Assembly: GCF_033807715.1 (NCBI RefSeq)
Contig: NC_084599.1
Span: 2,386,501-2,450,500 of the forward strand
DNA length: 64,000 nt
Direction of reading: 5' to 3'
Origin: Cololabis saira
Lineage: Eukaryota; Chordata; Actinopteri; Beloniformes; Belonidae
The position numbers and the translations under genes are program-made. Shown piece after piece: positions 10,430 through 22,340 of the stretch. Below the pieces are notes generated by a model. The model saw only the letters and a program-made list of their open reading frames with translations. It ran no database searches and was not told the origin of the DNA. Every line of letters begins with the position of its first letter. Within the stretch, counting starts at the first letter, position 1.

Positions 10430-10682
10430 GACGCCCCCCCCGGATCCTCCTGGACGCATCCCTAGGGAGGAGTTCCAGGCATGTCCCTCCTCCCTAGGGA
10501 TGAGTTCCAGGCATGTCCCTCCTCCCTAGGGATGAGTTCCAGGCATGTCCCTCCTCCCTAGGGATGAGTTCCAGGCATGTCCCTCCTCCCTAGGGAGGAG
10601 TTCCAGGCATGTCCCTCCACCCTAGGGAGGTGTTCCAGGCATGTCCCTCCGGGAGGAGACCCCGGGGAAGACCCAGGCCAAG
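10430..10682 (+). pseudogene. RTE-like LINE C-terminal fragment with 32-bp minisatellite
   Basis: The segment GGATCCTCCTGGACGC, translating as DPPGR, plus GAGTTCCAGGCATGTCCC, translating as EFQACP, comes from the C-terminal end of a fish RTE-like LINE reverse transcriptase ORF. The middle is six tandem 32-bp units CCCTAGGGATGAGTTCCAGG + CATGTCCCTCCT. It ends in GGGAGGAGACCCCGGGGAAG. A second copy with the same kind of array lies at 15290-15629. Confidence 0.7.
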
Positions 10683-10719
10683 TATATAATATCAAATTCT
10701 ACATCATACTAACCTACAT

Positions 10720-11678
10720 AAAGGGCCCGATTTACTAAGCTCCTAAATAAAGAGTACTAAATTGCGTGTGCACTGAAAAAGTTAGCTGTTGTTGTGTGTT
10801 TTGCGGGTGATCAACTAAGATTGCATGCGCAATTGATAACAGGTGCAAACCGCAGTATTTAAATGAGGTGTTGCGTGTCTTACGGTGCCATGGAGAGTCT
10901 GGATGGAAAGCAGGATCGCAAGCGCAAAATGAAATTTGACGTGTTGGAGTTAGAGATATTAGTGGAAGAGGCAGATAAACACATTCATGAACTACAGCAA
11001 ATAAATTTAAACATTACCAAAAGTGTTGTGCCGTATTCAGCACCCCTGCCGTGAAAAGCACCCCCTTGTCGACATATATTACCCACAGATCTCTTATTCA
11101 CGAGTAAATGTCAAAAAGGACTAAATGCTCATGTTTAATTTACTACAAATGACAACGTACACACAATGACAAAAATGATATTCTCATTCTGTGTCACGTT
11201 CTGTTTAGCGTCCAGTTTTGTGTTAATGATTCATGTTTAAATGCGCTCGTGGATTCCACAATAGTCATACTTTCCCACAATCACAGCATAACAGTAACAA
11301 TAATAATATAATAATAATATAATAGCCATCGGTGCGTAATGCTGGGCAGATTAGCACCTTCTTTTCGAACGTATTAAATACAGACGCAATCACAATCCCC
11401 ACAATTACTTTCAGGCTTGGTAAATCTCATTGCGTGTGGTAAATGGACATATTTGCATTTTCCCCTCCCAGTATTTAGCGATTTCTGGCGGGTACGCCCC
11501 ATATTGATTATTCATCAGGGCAAAAGTACTAAATGAACAGCGTGTGCTATTTTGCTCATTTGAGAGGCGCAGTCCTCTTTGCACGCTGTTAGTAGATCAG
11601 CTTGCACATTGGTTTGCGGGTGATGTCAAGTTTGCACACGTTTTTACGCACGCAAACCTTTAGTAAATCAGGCCCAAA
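10720..11678 (+). mobile_element. Harbinger-type element, family B copy 1
   Basis: The element (10723-11675) begins GGGCCCGATTTACTAAGCTC and ends TTTAGTAAATCAGGCCC, with AAA duplicated at 10720-10722 and 11676-11678. It contains the 5' half of a Myb/SANT-like ORF (10890-11053) but no visible DDE transposase. Copy 2 lies reversed at 15630-18479. The 3-bp TSD and the Myb-like gene point to PIF/Harbinger; the family name is inferred. Confidence 0.75.
10890..11053 (+). pseudogene. Truncated Myb/SANT-like protein of family B element
   Basis: From the ATG at 10890 about 54 codons are open. The product has a basic start (QDRKRKMKF) and an acidic helix (LELEILVEEADKHIHELQQ) typical of the Myb/SANT-like accessory protein of Harbinger transposons, which helps bind the element ends. 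The frame ends early, so it is not functional. The homologous piece in copy 2 continues further. Confidence 0.5.
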
Positions 11679-11844
11679 GTGTATAGCAAAGACTACAAAT
11701 AAATAAATAACAAAAACTGAATCTGCAAAACCTAATCTGTTGAGAAGTGTATACACTACAGAATTAAATACAGTCCCGGCCAGAAGCTTGGATATACTTA
11801 CCAAAAGCATCTAAACTTATAGCATGCACTCATTTTTCTGGACT

Positions 11845-12413
11845 TTCTAGGTCAGGGGTCGGCAACCCAAAATGTCTTAGAGCCATATTGGACCAAAAAC
11901 ACAAAAAAACAAATATGTCTGGAGCCGCAAAAAACGAAAAGTCTTGTATAAGCCTTAGAATGAAGGCAACACATACTGCATGTTTCTATATTAGTTATAA
12001 CTGGGGGAAGATTTTTTTTTTCATTATGCACTTTGATAAAAAAGTCGAAATGTTGAGAAAAAAGTTGAAAAGTCGAGAAAAAAGTCAAAATTTCGAGAAA
12101 AAAGTCAATGTTGAGAAAAAAGTCGAAATGTTGAGAAAAAAGTCGAAATGTCGAGGAAATAGTCAAAATTTTGTGAAAAATATTAAAATGTTGAGGAAAA
12201 AGTCGTAATGTCGAGAAAAAAGTCAAAATTTCGAGAAAAAAGTCAAAATGTCGAGATTAAAAAGGAAAGGAAAAAGGAAGAAAAAAGAGAAAAAAAGGAA
12301 AAAAGAAAAACAAAAGGTCAAACATTTTTGAAAAAGCTCCAGGAGCCACTAGGGCGGCACTAAAGAGCCGCATTCGGCTCTAGAGCCGCAGATTGCCGGC
12401 CCCTGATCTAGGC
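11845..12413. mobile_element. hAT-like MITE, copy 1
   Basis: The element (11853-12405) has ends CAGGGGTCGGCAACC and, inverted, CAGGGGCCGGCAATC. The flanks TTCTAGGT (11845-11852) and ATCTAGGC (12406-12413) agree at 6 of 8 bases, as expected for an old 8-bp hAT duplication. The interior has degenerate GAAAAAAGTCGAAATGTC repeats, and AGAGCCGCATTCGGCTCTAG near the right end. Copy 2 lies at 55503-55891. Its right end is 18 bp from the splice donor of exon 12426-12638. Confidence 0.8.
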
Positions 12414-12425
12414 TGTGAGGTTTAC

Positions 12426-12638
12426 CTTTGGTGGAGTTGCTCCAGCGGTTTCCCTCAGAGTAGTGAGACAGTGTGAGGAGGTTCACACAGGAAGCTCCAG
12501 CACCGGAGCCAAACACAGTGATGCGCAGTGGGTCACCACCAAAGGCTGCTATGTTCTCACTGGTCCAACGCAGAGCCTGAATCAGGTCCAGCAAACCGTA
12601 ATTTCCTTTAGCTGCTTGGTCACCAGTGCTCAGGAAAC
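12426..12638 (-). CDS. nlgn1: neuroligin-1, exon for residues ~236-307 (nucleophile-elbow region)
   Basis: Minus-strand exon with acceptor GTGTCTCACACAG before 12638 and donor AAAG|GTAAAC at 12426. It encodes [14 protein letters not shown] through to [10 protein letters not shown]. The nucleophile elbow reads FGSGAGAS: the catalytic serine of cholinesterases is glycine, the mark of the non-enzymatic neuroligins. The last nine residues, NRWSNSTK with the preceding G, are splice insert B, with its N-glycosylation sequon NST (rat N303). Here the insert is continuous with the exon, and the junction is GAGGGAAACC with no GT. The upstream exon ending in LGVLG was not found in the window. Confidence 0.96.
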
Positions 12639-13539
<901 letters not shown>

Positions 13540-14060
13540 ACCATTCCAGCTGCTTGGATTTGGGATGGTGTTCTCTCAGTCACTACCTTTAGGTAAGGGT
13601 AGGGGCAAAGCTCAACCAGCAAACAGTGTCGACACCACCTGCACTGATCCACATCTCAGTCTCTCTTTTCATTCTTCCCTAACTTGTGAACAAGATCATA
13701 AGACACTTAAACTCCTCCATATGAGGTAGTATTTCTTTTCCAACCCAGAGAGAGCATTTCCCCTTTTCTGACTGAGAATTATGGTCTCGGATTTGGTGGC
13801 CTTCACATTTGACTACAAACCACTCCAGCAAGAGCTCAAGTTTTCTGCTAGATGACACCAATAGGACCACATCAATCACTAAAAAGCAGAGTTAAAATCC
13901 TGGCAGAACTAAGCTGTCCACCCTCTGCTTATTCTGTCCATGAACATTATATTAAGAACCGACAGACTGTGAGGTGGGCAGATTCAAAAGTGCACAGGAT
14001 TGATTATCAATCAATCTTGAAGGTACATAATAGAGTTCAGGTCATGTGTTGTGTAGTTTC
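13540..14060 (-). pseudogene. RTE-like LINE reverse transcriptase fragment
   Basis: The minus-strand frame 13679-13879 begins just inside the reverse-transcriptase active site (DVVLLVSSSRKLELLLE, after the A-D-D block) and continues to ILPHMEEFKCL and LFTS. These blocks are typical of the fish RTE-like LINE that is also at 14935-15629. Both flanks are degenerate LINE sequence. The frame is broken and short, so it is a dead fragment. Confidence 0.6.
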
Positions 14061-14159
14061 TTAAAGTATTGAGTTTTATCTGTCAGTCATGAGATGACGT
14101 GTTTAGCTTATCATTAAGCAGAAAAGATAACAATCCTTTCGACAATATACATGTAGCTG

Positions 14160-14490
14160 ATTGTTTTGGAGAAGGAGCTCCGTTGTCCATCCAATGTGCA
14201 GTGGAGAGGGTGGAGAGGGTTATCCACGAAAGACAACAGTATACCGTGTTCTCCTCTCCGCCACACCTTCAAATGTCTTCTGTCTGCAGCCAATGGCAGA
14301 GCCAGTCTTCCTAATCAGTTTGTACCAGCTGTTTGTACCATTGGCTGAAATGCTGCTCCCCCAGCAGACCACATAAAAGAACACTGGCAACCACAAACAG
14401 GTCGGACATTCCCAGCCTGTTGCTGCGTGCATTGAAGGATCTCCACTTCTTCAGGAAATGGAGTTGATTCAGACCCTTTGTGTATACGGC
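14160..14490 (-). pseudogene. LINE ORF2 C-terminal fragment
   Basis: The minus-strand frames 14311-14493 and 14220-14432 contain LHFLKKWRSFN, SVLLCGLLGEQH and ISANGTNSWYKLIRKTGSAI followed by EGVAERRT. These are the end blocks of a fish non-LTR reverse-transcriptase ORF of a different family from the RTE-like copies. Two frames are needed, so it is frameshifted. Confidence 0.6.
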
Positions 14491-14850
14491 CATGCTGTTA
14501 AGACTTCCAGTTCAGCCGGCTGTGTCACATTTCCCCCAGTTTGTGTTTCTGTTTTGCCCCGCCTGTCTTCCATCTGCCCTGATTGTTCACACCTGTGTCT
14601 TGTTATCCCCTTGTGTATATCTGGTCTTGTCTTTCCCTAGCTCCTGGTGGTTCCGTCCTGTTTCTTCCCTCCATGTGTCCTTTCCAAGTTTTTTGCTCAA
14701 GTTTTTTGGATCCCTGTTTCGTGTGACTTTTGATCCTGCCAAGCAGTGCTTTTGGTTTTTGTAGAAGAAACCCTTTTTTTGTTGAACTCCTGCCTCTCGC
14801 TCTCCTGCATCTGGGTCCTCACCACACCAGCCTGACAGGCTGTCAATTTA
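14490..14850 (+). mobile_element. Retroelement terminal-region fragment
   Basis: The string CTGATTGTTCACACCTGTGT, then CTCCTGCATCTGGGTCCTCA and a closing GCCTGACAG resemble the non-coding end of a common fish retroelement. The LTR at 41961-42483 has a comparable TCCTGCATTTGGGTCC block. It has no coding part, and whether it is an LTR or a 3' UTR is unclear. Confidence 0.4.
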
Positions 14851-14934
14851 AACAAATAGGTAATTTGAGTCCTCAATTCTTCATCCTACCCAGTTTGCTC
14901 ATTGGAACAAATCCTTTCTTCCTGAAGTCAATCA

Positions 14935-15629
14935 ACATCTCCCCGCTGGGGATCCGGTTTGGGAACCACAGGATTTAATCTCTTCTTTTTGCAGATGATG
15001 TTGTCCTGTCGGCTTCATCGGACCGGGACCTTCACAGCATGTGCTGGGGCGGTTTGAGGCTGAGTGATGAGGGATGAGAATCGGCACCTCCAAAACCGAG
15101 GCCATGGGGCTCCGTCGAGAAAGGGTGGCGTGCCTTCTCCGGGTGGGTGGAGAAGTCATGCCTCAAGTGGAGGAGTTCAAGTTCTCGGGGAAAGATGGAG
15201 CGTGAGAATGACAGACGGATTGGTGCAGCTTCCGCAGTTATGCGGTTGGTGTACCGGACTGTCGTGGCTTGGGCATCTGTACCGGATCCTCCTGGACGCC
15301 TCCCTAGGGATGAGTTCCAGGCATGTCCCTCCTCCCTAGGGATGAGTTCCAGGCATGTCCCTCCTCCCTAGGGATGAGTTCCAGGCATGTCCCTCCTCCC
15401 TAGGGAGGAGTTCCAGGCATGTCCCTCCACCCTAGGGAGGAGTTCCAGGCATGTCCCTCCACCCTAGGGAGGAGTTCCAGGCATGTCCCTCCACCCTAGG
15501 GAGGAGTTCCAGGCATGTCCCTCCACCCTAGGGAGGAGTTCCAGGCATGTCCCTCCTCCCTAGGGAGGTGTTCCAGGCATGTCTCCGGGAGGAGACCCCA
15601 GGGAAGACCCAGGCCAGCCGAGAGACTAT
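14935..15629 (+). pseudogene. RTE-like LINE, first part of a split copy
   Basis: It reads into the reverse-transcriptase catalytic block: TTTGCAGATGATGTTGTCCT gives FADDVVL in one frame. Next come the MRIGTSKTEA-type block and RRIGAASAVMRLVYRTVVAW, with stops and frameshifts. After DPPGR the ORF is distorted by a 32-bp minisatellite (15301-15585). The copy breaks off at the TAT before 15630, where a Harbinger-type element is inserted, and resumes at 18480. Confidence 0.75.
15301..15585 (+). repeat. 32-bp minisatellite inside LINE ORF
   Basis: About nine tandem units of CCCTAGGGATGAGTTCCAGG + CATGTCCCTCCT, with GAT/GAG and TCCT/CCAC variants. The unit is derived from the LINE coding sequence for PREEFQACP. 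The same unit is amplified independently or by copying at 10461-10655. Confidence 0.9.
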
Positions 15630-16296
15630 GGGCCTGATTTACTAAAGGTTTGCGTGTGTAAAAACGTGTGCAAACTTGACAGCACCCGCAAACCAATGTG
15701 CAAGCTGATCTACTAACGGCGTGCAAAGACGACTGCGTCTCTGAAATGCGCAAAATTGCACACGCAATTCAGTTAGTACTTTTGCCCTGATGAATAATCA
15801 ATATGGGGCGTACCCGGCAGAAATCCTAAATACTGGGAGGGGAAGATGTAAATTGCTCCATTTACCACACGCAATGAGATTTACCAAGCCTGAAAGTAAT
15901 TGCGCGTATTGTGATTGCGTTTGTATTTAATACGTTCGAAAGGAAGGTGCTAATCTGCTGCTGCTGTTATTGTGGCAAGGAGGCGACATCCAAAATCAAA
16001 GAATACGCAGAGAGAGAGTCTTTATTCTGCTGCATGCTATTTTAAAAATGGTTGCACAAGTTTTATTAAAGGCCACTTTTTCTTTAGTTCTCCGCCTTAT
16101 ATCTTGCCACCTTCTCTTATTGTGCCCCCCTCCACTCGCCCACAAGTAGGCCAAGTCTTTGTGCCAAAACTTTGTATTTTATTGATTATTTATCTTATTG
16201 AATGTGAAATCATCCTTCGTAAATTACATTTAATTAAAACCCGTGCTTATTAATCACAAAACACAGGTTAAACATCATGACCAAATCCGCTCCGAC

Positions 16297-17621
16297 CCGG
16301 GGCCTCATTTAAAATGGAGTGCGTAGGATTCATACTAAAAGTGCACGTACGCCCAAAAGCCGAAAATGGCGGGCGCAAAAAAAAATCCGGATCTATAAAA
16401 CCGCGTGCACGCAGACTTCCACGCAATGTTCCCTTTATGAATCACAGTCCACCTGGAAAGCTGCGCAGCTGACTCCGCCCCATATACCGCCCTCAACACG
16501 CCCATAAATCCATATGGATGAGCCTACTGAGCATGCGCAGTGGCTTCCTGCAGCCTGTTAGGGATGAATCCGGATGAATGCGTCAGAATGAATGAACGTG
16601 TCGAGCCACCGTGCCACTGAATTTCGCTGAGATCTGAGATCTAGATGTTGTGGATGATGTGGAGAGAGGACAGTGAAACGAGATTATTTGGTGGTCACAG
16701 TAAAAGTAGGAAAAGTATATAAATAGTATAAAATAAAGCGAGTGAGTGGCAGCATGTCGTTGCTGCCCGTTAGTGCCACGATCGCACGACGCAATTTCCA
16801 CTGGGGGCAGGGGGGACATGTCCCCCCCACTTTTCAAAATGATGTATTTGTCCCCCCCACTTTTTACAGTTTAAAAACTAACGGTAGGCTCAGCAAATCA
16901 TCAAGACACTCGGGACGGCGGCCCGGCAGCCCCCGCTCCCCCTCCTCCCTCCCGTCTCCCCTCAGAACTGCTCTAGGCTGATTTATGGTTCCGCGTTACA
17001 CCAACGCAGAGCCTACGGCGTAGGGTACGCGGCGACGCGCAACTTACGCCGGACCCTACGGCGTAGGCTCTGCGTTGGTGTGACGCAGAACCATAATTCC
17101 GGTTTAAAAGTAAACAACATGCGCGCACGTACCCGTGCATGACAGGCAGACACACACGGGGAGAAGGGACTATTTCTTTAATTTTTTTTTTTTTTTTTAA
17201 ACTTTATCCTTATGAACGCAATTGTTATATAGTCCAACTTTCCTTATTTTAATCAGAACACTTTATTTTTTCCTCTTCGGCGTGGAGTAGTGGGTTCGGA
17301 GCGGCATTCCCCCCCGCCGCCCCCCCGCCGCCTGCTCCGTTATCAGCACTACTTTATTATAAGTCTGATATATGTTGTGATATGTGATGACATTATTAAG
17401 AGTATGACATGAATCTGACTTCATTTCACCACCTCACAGCCTGCGTCGTCAGTTCCCCGTGTCTTAAGTAAATTCTTACGGGAGGGTCAGGGTTGCCGTA
17501 AAGATAAGCAGATTTTTCAGTTAGTTTTTTCTTTTTAGATCCGAGGCTTTGCGTAGATGGCGGCTTCCGCAACTTTCAGGCGCTTTTTCTGCGCAAGTAA
17601 GCTTTATAGATGAGGCCCCCG
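16297..17621. mobile_element. Harbinger-type element, family A copy 2, nested in family B
   Basis: The element (16300-17618) starts GGGCCTCATTTAAAATGG and ends TTTATAGATGAGGCCC, with CCG duplicated at 16297-16299 and 17619-17621. It shares the CCGAAAATGGCGGGCGCAAA and GAACGTGTCGAGCCACCG blocks with copy 1. No coding capacity was found. A T-run near 17180 and C-rich stretches lie in the interior. Confidence 0.75.
16978..17105. repeat. GC-rich palindromic MITE core
   Basis: CTGATTTATGGTTCCGCGTT at the left pairs with AACGCAGAACCATAA-like sequence at the right, with the palindrome TACGGCGTAGG repeated in both arms. Related partial copies lie near 9284, 17655-17735, 33017-33085 and 44618-44690, often inside other elements. 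Confidence 0.7.
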
Positions 17622-17973
17622 GTGTGTCTGTGATCAGCGCAGACAGACTGCATGTTCGCCTGAATTATGGTTCTGCGTTAAATCGACGCCGTCGGTTCTG
17701 CGTTGGTGTGACGCGGAACCAAAAATCAGCCTTTAGTGTGCGCTCTGTGCGCTCTGTGCGCTGTTCTGAACACTTCTGTTCTCTTCTTTCGACCATATGA
17801 TGGTCCCGTCTGTCACACATTTACTGTCAGTGTTTGCTATATAATATATAATATTTGCAATATACTGTGGACATCTGAATAAAAACTTAACTCATAAATA
17901 GATGAATCAAAGCGCTCTCCAGCTCTGTGTCTGATTGTCTTTTTCTCCTCAGATCATGCCGAGCACCGCGGGG

Positions 17974-18309
17974 TCACATAAACCCGACCAGTTCAATATT
18001 AAAATCAAATTCAGTCCTGTGGCCAGTTTTTCTATTTCGTATTTTTGATCTGTGCCTAAAATTGAAATATGAAAAACCAGACGTTTTTCCGTTTTTTGTG
18101 TTACCAACTGCATTTATTCTATCGCAGGTTTTCTCCGATATTGCGTTTCTTTTGGTAATGTTTAAATTTCTTTGCTGTAGTTCATGAATGTGTTTATTTG
18201 CCTCTTCCACTGATATCTCTAACTCCAACTCGTCAAATTTCATTTTGCGCTTGTGACTTGTGACTGTGCATTCCATCCACTCTCCATGGCGCAGAGTTTG
18301 CGCTCGCAA
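17974..18309 (-). pseudogene. Myb/SANT-like fragment of family B copy 2
   Basis: A minus-strand frame of 111 codons. From about residue 18 it matches the copy 1 fragment (KRKMKFDELELEISVEEANK) and continues with NAISEKTCDRINAVG, as in the Myb/SANT-like domain that Harbinger elements encode next to their transposase. After about residue 70 it drifts into non-coding sequence. The role in an active element would be binding of the ends and help with nuclear import of the transposase. It is degraded here. Confidence 0.5.
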
Positions 18310-18479
18310 ACCTTAAGACACGCAACACCTCATTTAAATACTGCTGTTTGCACCTGTTATCAATTGCGCACGCAATCTTAGTTGATCACCCGCAAACCAC
18401 ACGCAAACAGCACGCGCAAACTTTTTCAGTGCACATGCAATTTAGTACTCTTTATTTAGGATCTTAGTAAATCGGGCCC

Positions 18480-18640
18480 TATCACTCTCGGGTGGCCTGG
18501 GGAGAGTCTGGAGGAAGAGCAGGAGGAAGAGCAGGAGGAAGTGTGTGGGGTGAGGGAAGTTTGGGCATCTCTGCTAAGACTGCTGGCCCCGCGACCCAGT
18601 AATGGATGAGTGGAAGAAAATGGATGGCAGGGATTGAAGC
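18480..18640 (+). pseudogene. RTE-like LINE, last part of the split copy
   Basis: It continues the LINE after the inserted element: TCACTCTCGGGTGGCCTGGG, then GAAGTTTGGGCATCTCTGCT and GCTGGCCCCGCGACCCAG, ending in GGAAGAAAATGGATGG. These are the usual final codons and short 3' end of this LINE family. Joined to the part ending at 15629, it restores the expected order. Confidence 0.75.
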
Positions 18641-20547
18641 CACATGTATTTTCACACCAATTTAAATATTTTGGTCTTACTGATTAAAAGTGAAAACAAT
18701 CTCACATAAAACTGTGTATATGATTGGATGAAATAAATCTGCAATGTATGAATAAATCCTGAAGCACTTCTTTTTATAGCAATTGCACCACAAATAAATT
18801 GCATTTTAGTAATTATTATAAATTGATTTAAATGAATGTGGCTGTTAGGAGATGTAAATATGCATCAGAGCACATGCAAATGTGATTTTAATATTACACT
18901 TCACACAGCTGGAATGGCTCACACAGACTCTTCTAAAGAGTACTTTGTCAAAATATATTTGCTGAAGTCTGCTTTATTTATTGATAGGAAAGACATAACT
19001 GATAAATGTGTTTAAATGTTGGTATTTGTTTTAGTTATGCTCTGTATTACGTCATCAGCTTGCATGAAGTATCTGTCCTATTTTGCAAGACAGCCCTCCC
19101 ATACACTGTTGTACTTCACACTTGTGCACTGCTGAAAGCAAACGATTAATCAATCGAGCCAATGTGCCACAGTTGACTTTGCACACAGTTCAAAACTAAT
19201 ACAGCATTTACATGTTCCCACTGACATCAATTGACAGACATGCTCACTGGCACAGTGTTGAATTAATTTATAGTCTAATCTCTGTACGTCATTTTTTGTT
19301 TTTCTGCTTAAGTATTTTTTGATTAAAGTGTAATCTAGCAAAAGCAACAGAAACCATTAATAAAACTATTTAATTGACTAATTTTAGTTTGGCTGCAGCT
19401 ACAGGCTGGCAGTCTCAACGGCTAGTACATGTTGAAGCAGCTCAGCGTAGCACTCCTTCCCTTCCTGTGCGTACACACTGAAACAAGACAGCTCAAACAG
19501 TCTATTGCGGGTAACGATAGAAAGAAAGAGAGATTTTTGGATGCAATTGGCATAACAAGATGCATAAGCATGCAAGAAACAAGAGAGGGTTTTGGTAACA
19601 GATATCACAAAAAAGGTTCACCATCTGGTAAAAGCTTTACTATTTAACTATTTTAATAAACAGGTGTAAATATTCTACAAAAGCTTGAAGGACCTCTCCA
19701 ACCTTTAGCTCTACTTCCATTCAAGTCTGAAATGGCTACAAATTCAAAAGAATCTGAAATAACGCAACCCTTTCAGTATGTCCGGGGCTAGCATCACTTA
19801 GTCCATACTTCATATCTGCAGGTTCTAAATCTTCAAAGAGCCACCAATCTTCACATCTTGCAGTATTTGCTGCACCTCAAAAGAGGGACATCTTGCAGAG
19901 GCGGACTGGAGTGGAGATGAGATGCAAAGTGTACCCCTTAAAATCTGGTACAATGAAAATGGTTATAGAGACTCCAAAATTCAATCAAATTAGATTAATT
20001 TCAGTCACTAATACTAATCCCTGAAGGGAAATGACATACTGCAGTGACTGCCAGGCAGTAATTTAAACTCTTAGTCATACAATAGTCATTGTGTGCAGTG
20101 TTGACGCAGTGTTGGCCATGTTCTTTTTCATTTTATGAAGCATCATCCTCTGCATCAGATGTAGGGGCTTCTGAACACTCCACAAACATATGTAGCCGTC
20201 TTTATCGGTCCATTCAGATTTCTCTTTCTTTCTCTTTTTTTTTTGGGGGGGGGGGCTTGAACAGATGACTTTAGGTGAAACCGCACTCTCCCATACAGGC
20301 TTATAGAAGATGTGCATCATCTCCTTTTTAAAATGGAAGGACGTAATCTCCTTTAAAAGAACAGGCTACAGCATTTCTGCAGATTACTGGACCCTGACGT
20401 GGAGTGGAAGTGTGAGGCGTACAGAGTTACAGAGTGAGGGAAATAATGAGAGTACGGTCCCCGTGGTGCTGCTGTCCAGCAGCACAGTCATCTTTACCAT
20501 CTATATTTCATTTTAGATTGGTATAAGCTAAATTAATGAGTAAATTA
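18641..20547. other. Unannotated AT-rich DNA
   Basis: Nothing here can be supported as a gene or element. A T-run next to a G-run (20230-20256) is present. Short frames lack any recognised family or splice context. Confidence 0.5.
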
Positions 20548-20548
20548 T

Positions 20549-20637
<89 letters not shown>
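20548..20637. repeat. (TA)n microsatellite
   Basis: ACACAC leads into about 80 bp of pure TA. Confidence 0.95.
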
Positions 20638-20641
<4 letters not shown>

Positions 20642-20708
20642 CTTATATCACAAGACGTAAGTATTGTTTACAAAATTGACATCATACGTAATATATGGTA
20701 AGTAAACA

Positions 20709-20760
20709 TGAATGAATGAATGAATGAATGAATGAATGAATGAATGAATGAATGAATGAA
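20709..20760 (+). repeat. (GAAT)n microsatellite
   Basis: About 13 uninterrupted GAAT units, followed by a LINE-like TTTTTATTTTGAACATGTAT sequence on the same side. Confidence 0.9.
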
Positions 20761-21416
20761 TTTTTATTTTGAACATGTATATAAAATGAAAGTAAAAATA
20801 ATAATAAAAAGATAAACATTTACATCTTCATATTCACATATGTTCGAAAAAAAGGAGTAGGAAGAAGTGTACACTTTTTCCTAGTTCCTACCCCTTTATA
20901 ACTCTACTAATTTATTATATCTACAATTTATTATATCCATATAAATATAATCTATATAAATACTACGTAAACATGCCTATTATTACATCATTATCCATAT
21001 AAGTATATAGACAATATAAATATTACATAAATATTATATCAATATCTAGAAAATACAACTATTATATGCATCTATATAAATATACACTGTATAAACTACA
21101 TAAATATCCCTATAAATATATATGTGCTACATACCTAATAAATATATAACATATATTACATAATTTTAACTATCCCTCTCAACATATAATATATACTACA
21201 TAAATATCCACATAAATATCGAAACATATCTTAAGCAAGTATAATATACCATTTTCCCTATTTTATTTGTTTCTCACACTCCTCTTTAACCCATTTCCTC
21301 TTCCATATACCTGTTTATAAATCATTTTTTGTATTTCTTTTTAACATAAAAAAAAACAAATGCTTTACACGAACACACCAAAGCCTTTACCTCACCATAT
21401 GTATATATATATATAA

Positions 21417-21486
<70 letters not shown>

Positions 21487-22340
21487 CTATCCCACTCTTC
21501 CCCGCCCCACATCCTGCAGATGCCGGCTTGAAACAAATAGCGCTACAGCAACTCCATATATTAACAGAGCTCCAGCAGCACTCCATTTACACCGGCTCCG
21601 TGCACACACCACACAACGGCACGCTGCGAGCAAACGGCGGGGGAAAATGCTGATGAGGCACCCAATGTTTCTCGAAGGAAATAATGAAGATAGAGCTACA
21701 GGATGTTTGCTAATTCTGCCTTTATTTAGATGGCGTGGAGGACAAACAGAGCAAGCTCTCTTTGCACAGGGACGCTTTTAACTGTGTCTAAGCAGCAAAG
21801 TCCCTGTAAGTGTTGGATTTAGCCAAGTGGTGGAAGAAAGAGGCTTAAAACAAATCTCCACTCAGTACTTGTTTTGATCTTTTTTTCTTTTGTGGGTAAA
21901 GCAGCAAGTGCTTTTGTGCATGTCAAGAATAGGGCCTCACTTCATTAAAGATATTGGTTCAAAACATTCACTCACTTAGTCATCCCAGCCGTGCACCTGA
22001 CTCACTGCTGAACGGTTCATGATTTGACATATGATTCACGGATGCCACCAGCGCTGTAACTTTGGCAAACACACCACTGAATATCAGAGATGGACACTGG
22101 TTTCAAATTATCTTTTCATCAGTTTTTGGTGTATTTGGCATTGCTCTGGGATCACCTATCATTTTTGTCCATTGCTCCTGTAGTTTCTTGTGCTGGCCCC
22201 CCTTTTCTTTTCTTTTTTCTCTTTTGTACATGGTGCAGCATCCTCTGACGGTGGCAAAGAGCATCTCTAAATGCACAACACCGGAACCTGCAGCGTGGGA
22301 GTGAGGGGGGCAGGGTAACGGCCCGGTCAGGCGGGGGAGA
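20761..22340. other. AT-rich DNA with a (TA)n run
   Basis: At 20761-21300 the sequence is rich in TATAAATA-type words, resembling a degenerate repeat tail. A TA run occupies 21399-21485. From 21490 to 22340 the base composition is ordinary and no feature is supported. Confidence 0.5.

Larger units (their letters stand above)
15627..18482 (-). mobile_element. Harbinger-type element, family B copy 2, inserted in the LINE
   Basis: The element (15630-18479) starts GGGCCTGATTTACTAAAGGT and ends TTAGTAAATCGGGCCC, with TAT duplicated at 15627-15629 and 18480-18482. Compared with copy 1 it is reversed. Its 2850 bp include a nested family A element (16300-17618); without it about 1.5 kb remain. The right part encodes a Myb/SANT-like fragment on the minus strand. 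Removing it rejoins the LINE. Confidence 0.8.

Noticed and set aside
10067..10529. Collagen-like GPQGIH/GPRGS repeats
   Set aside because: The 18-bp minisatellite is a multiple of three, so both strands give regular peptides. No exon pattern of collagen genes is present.
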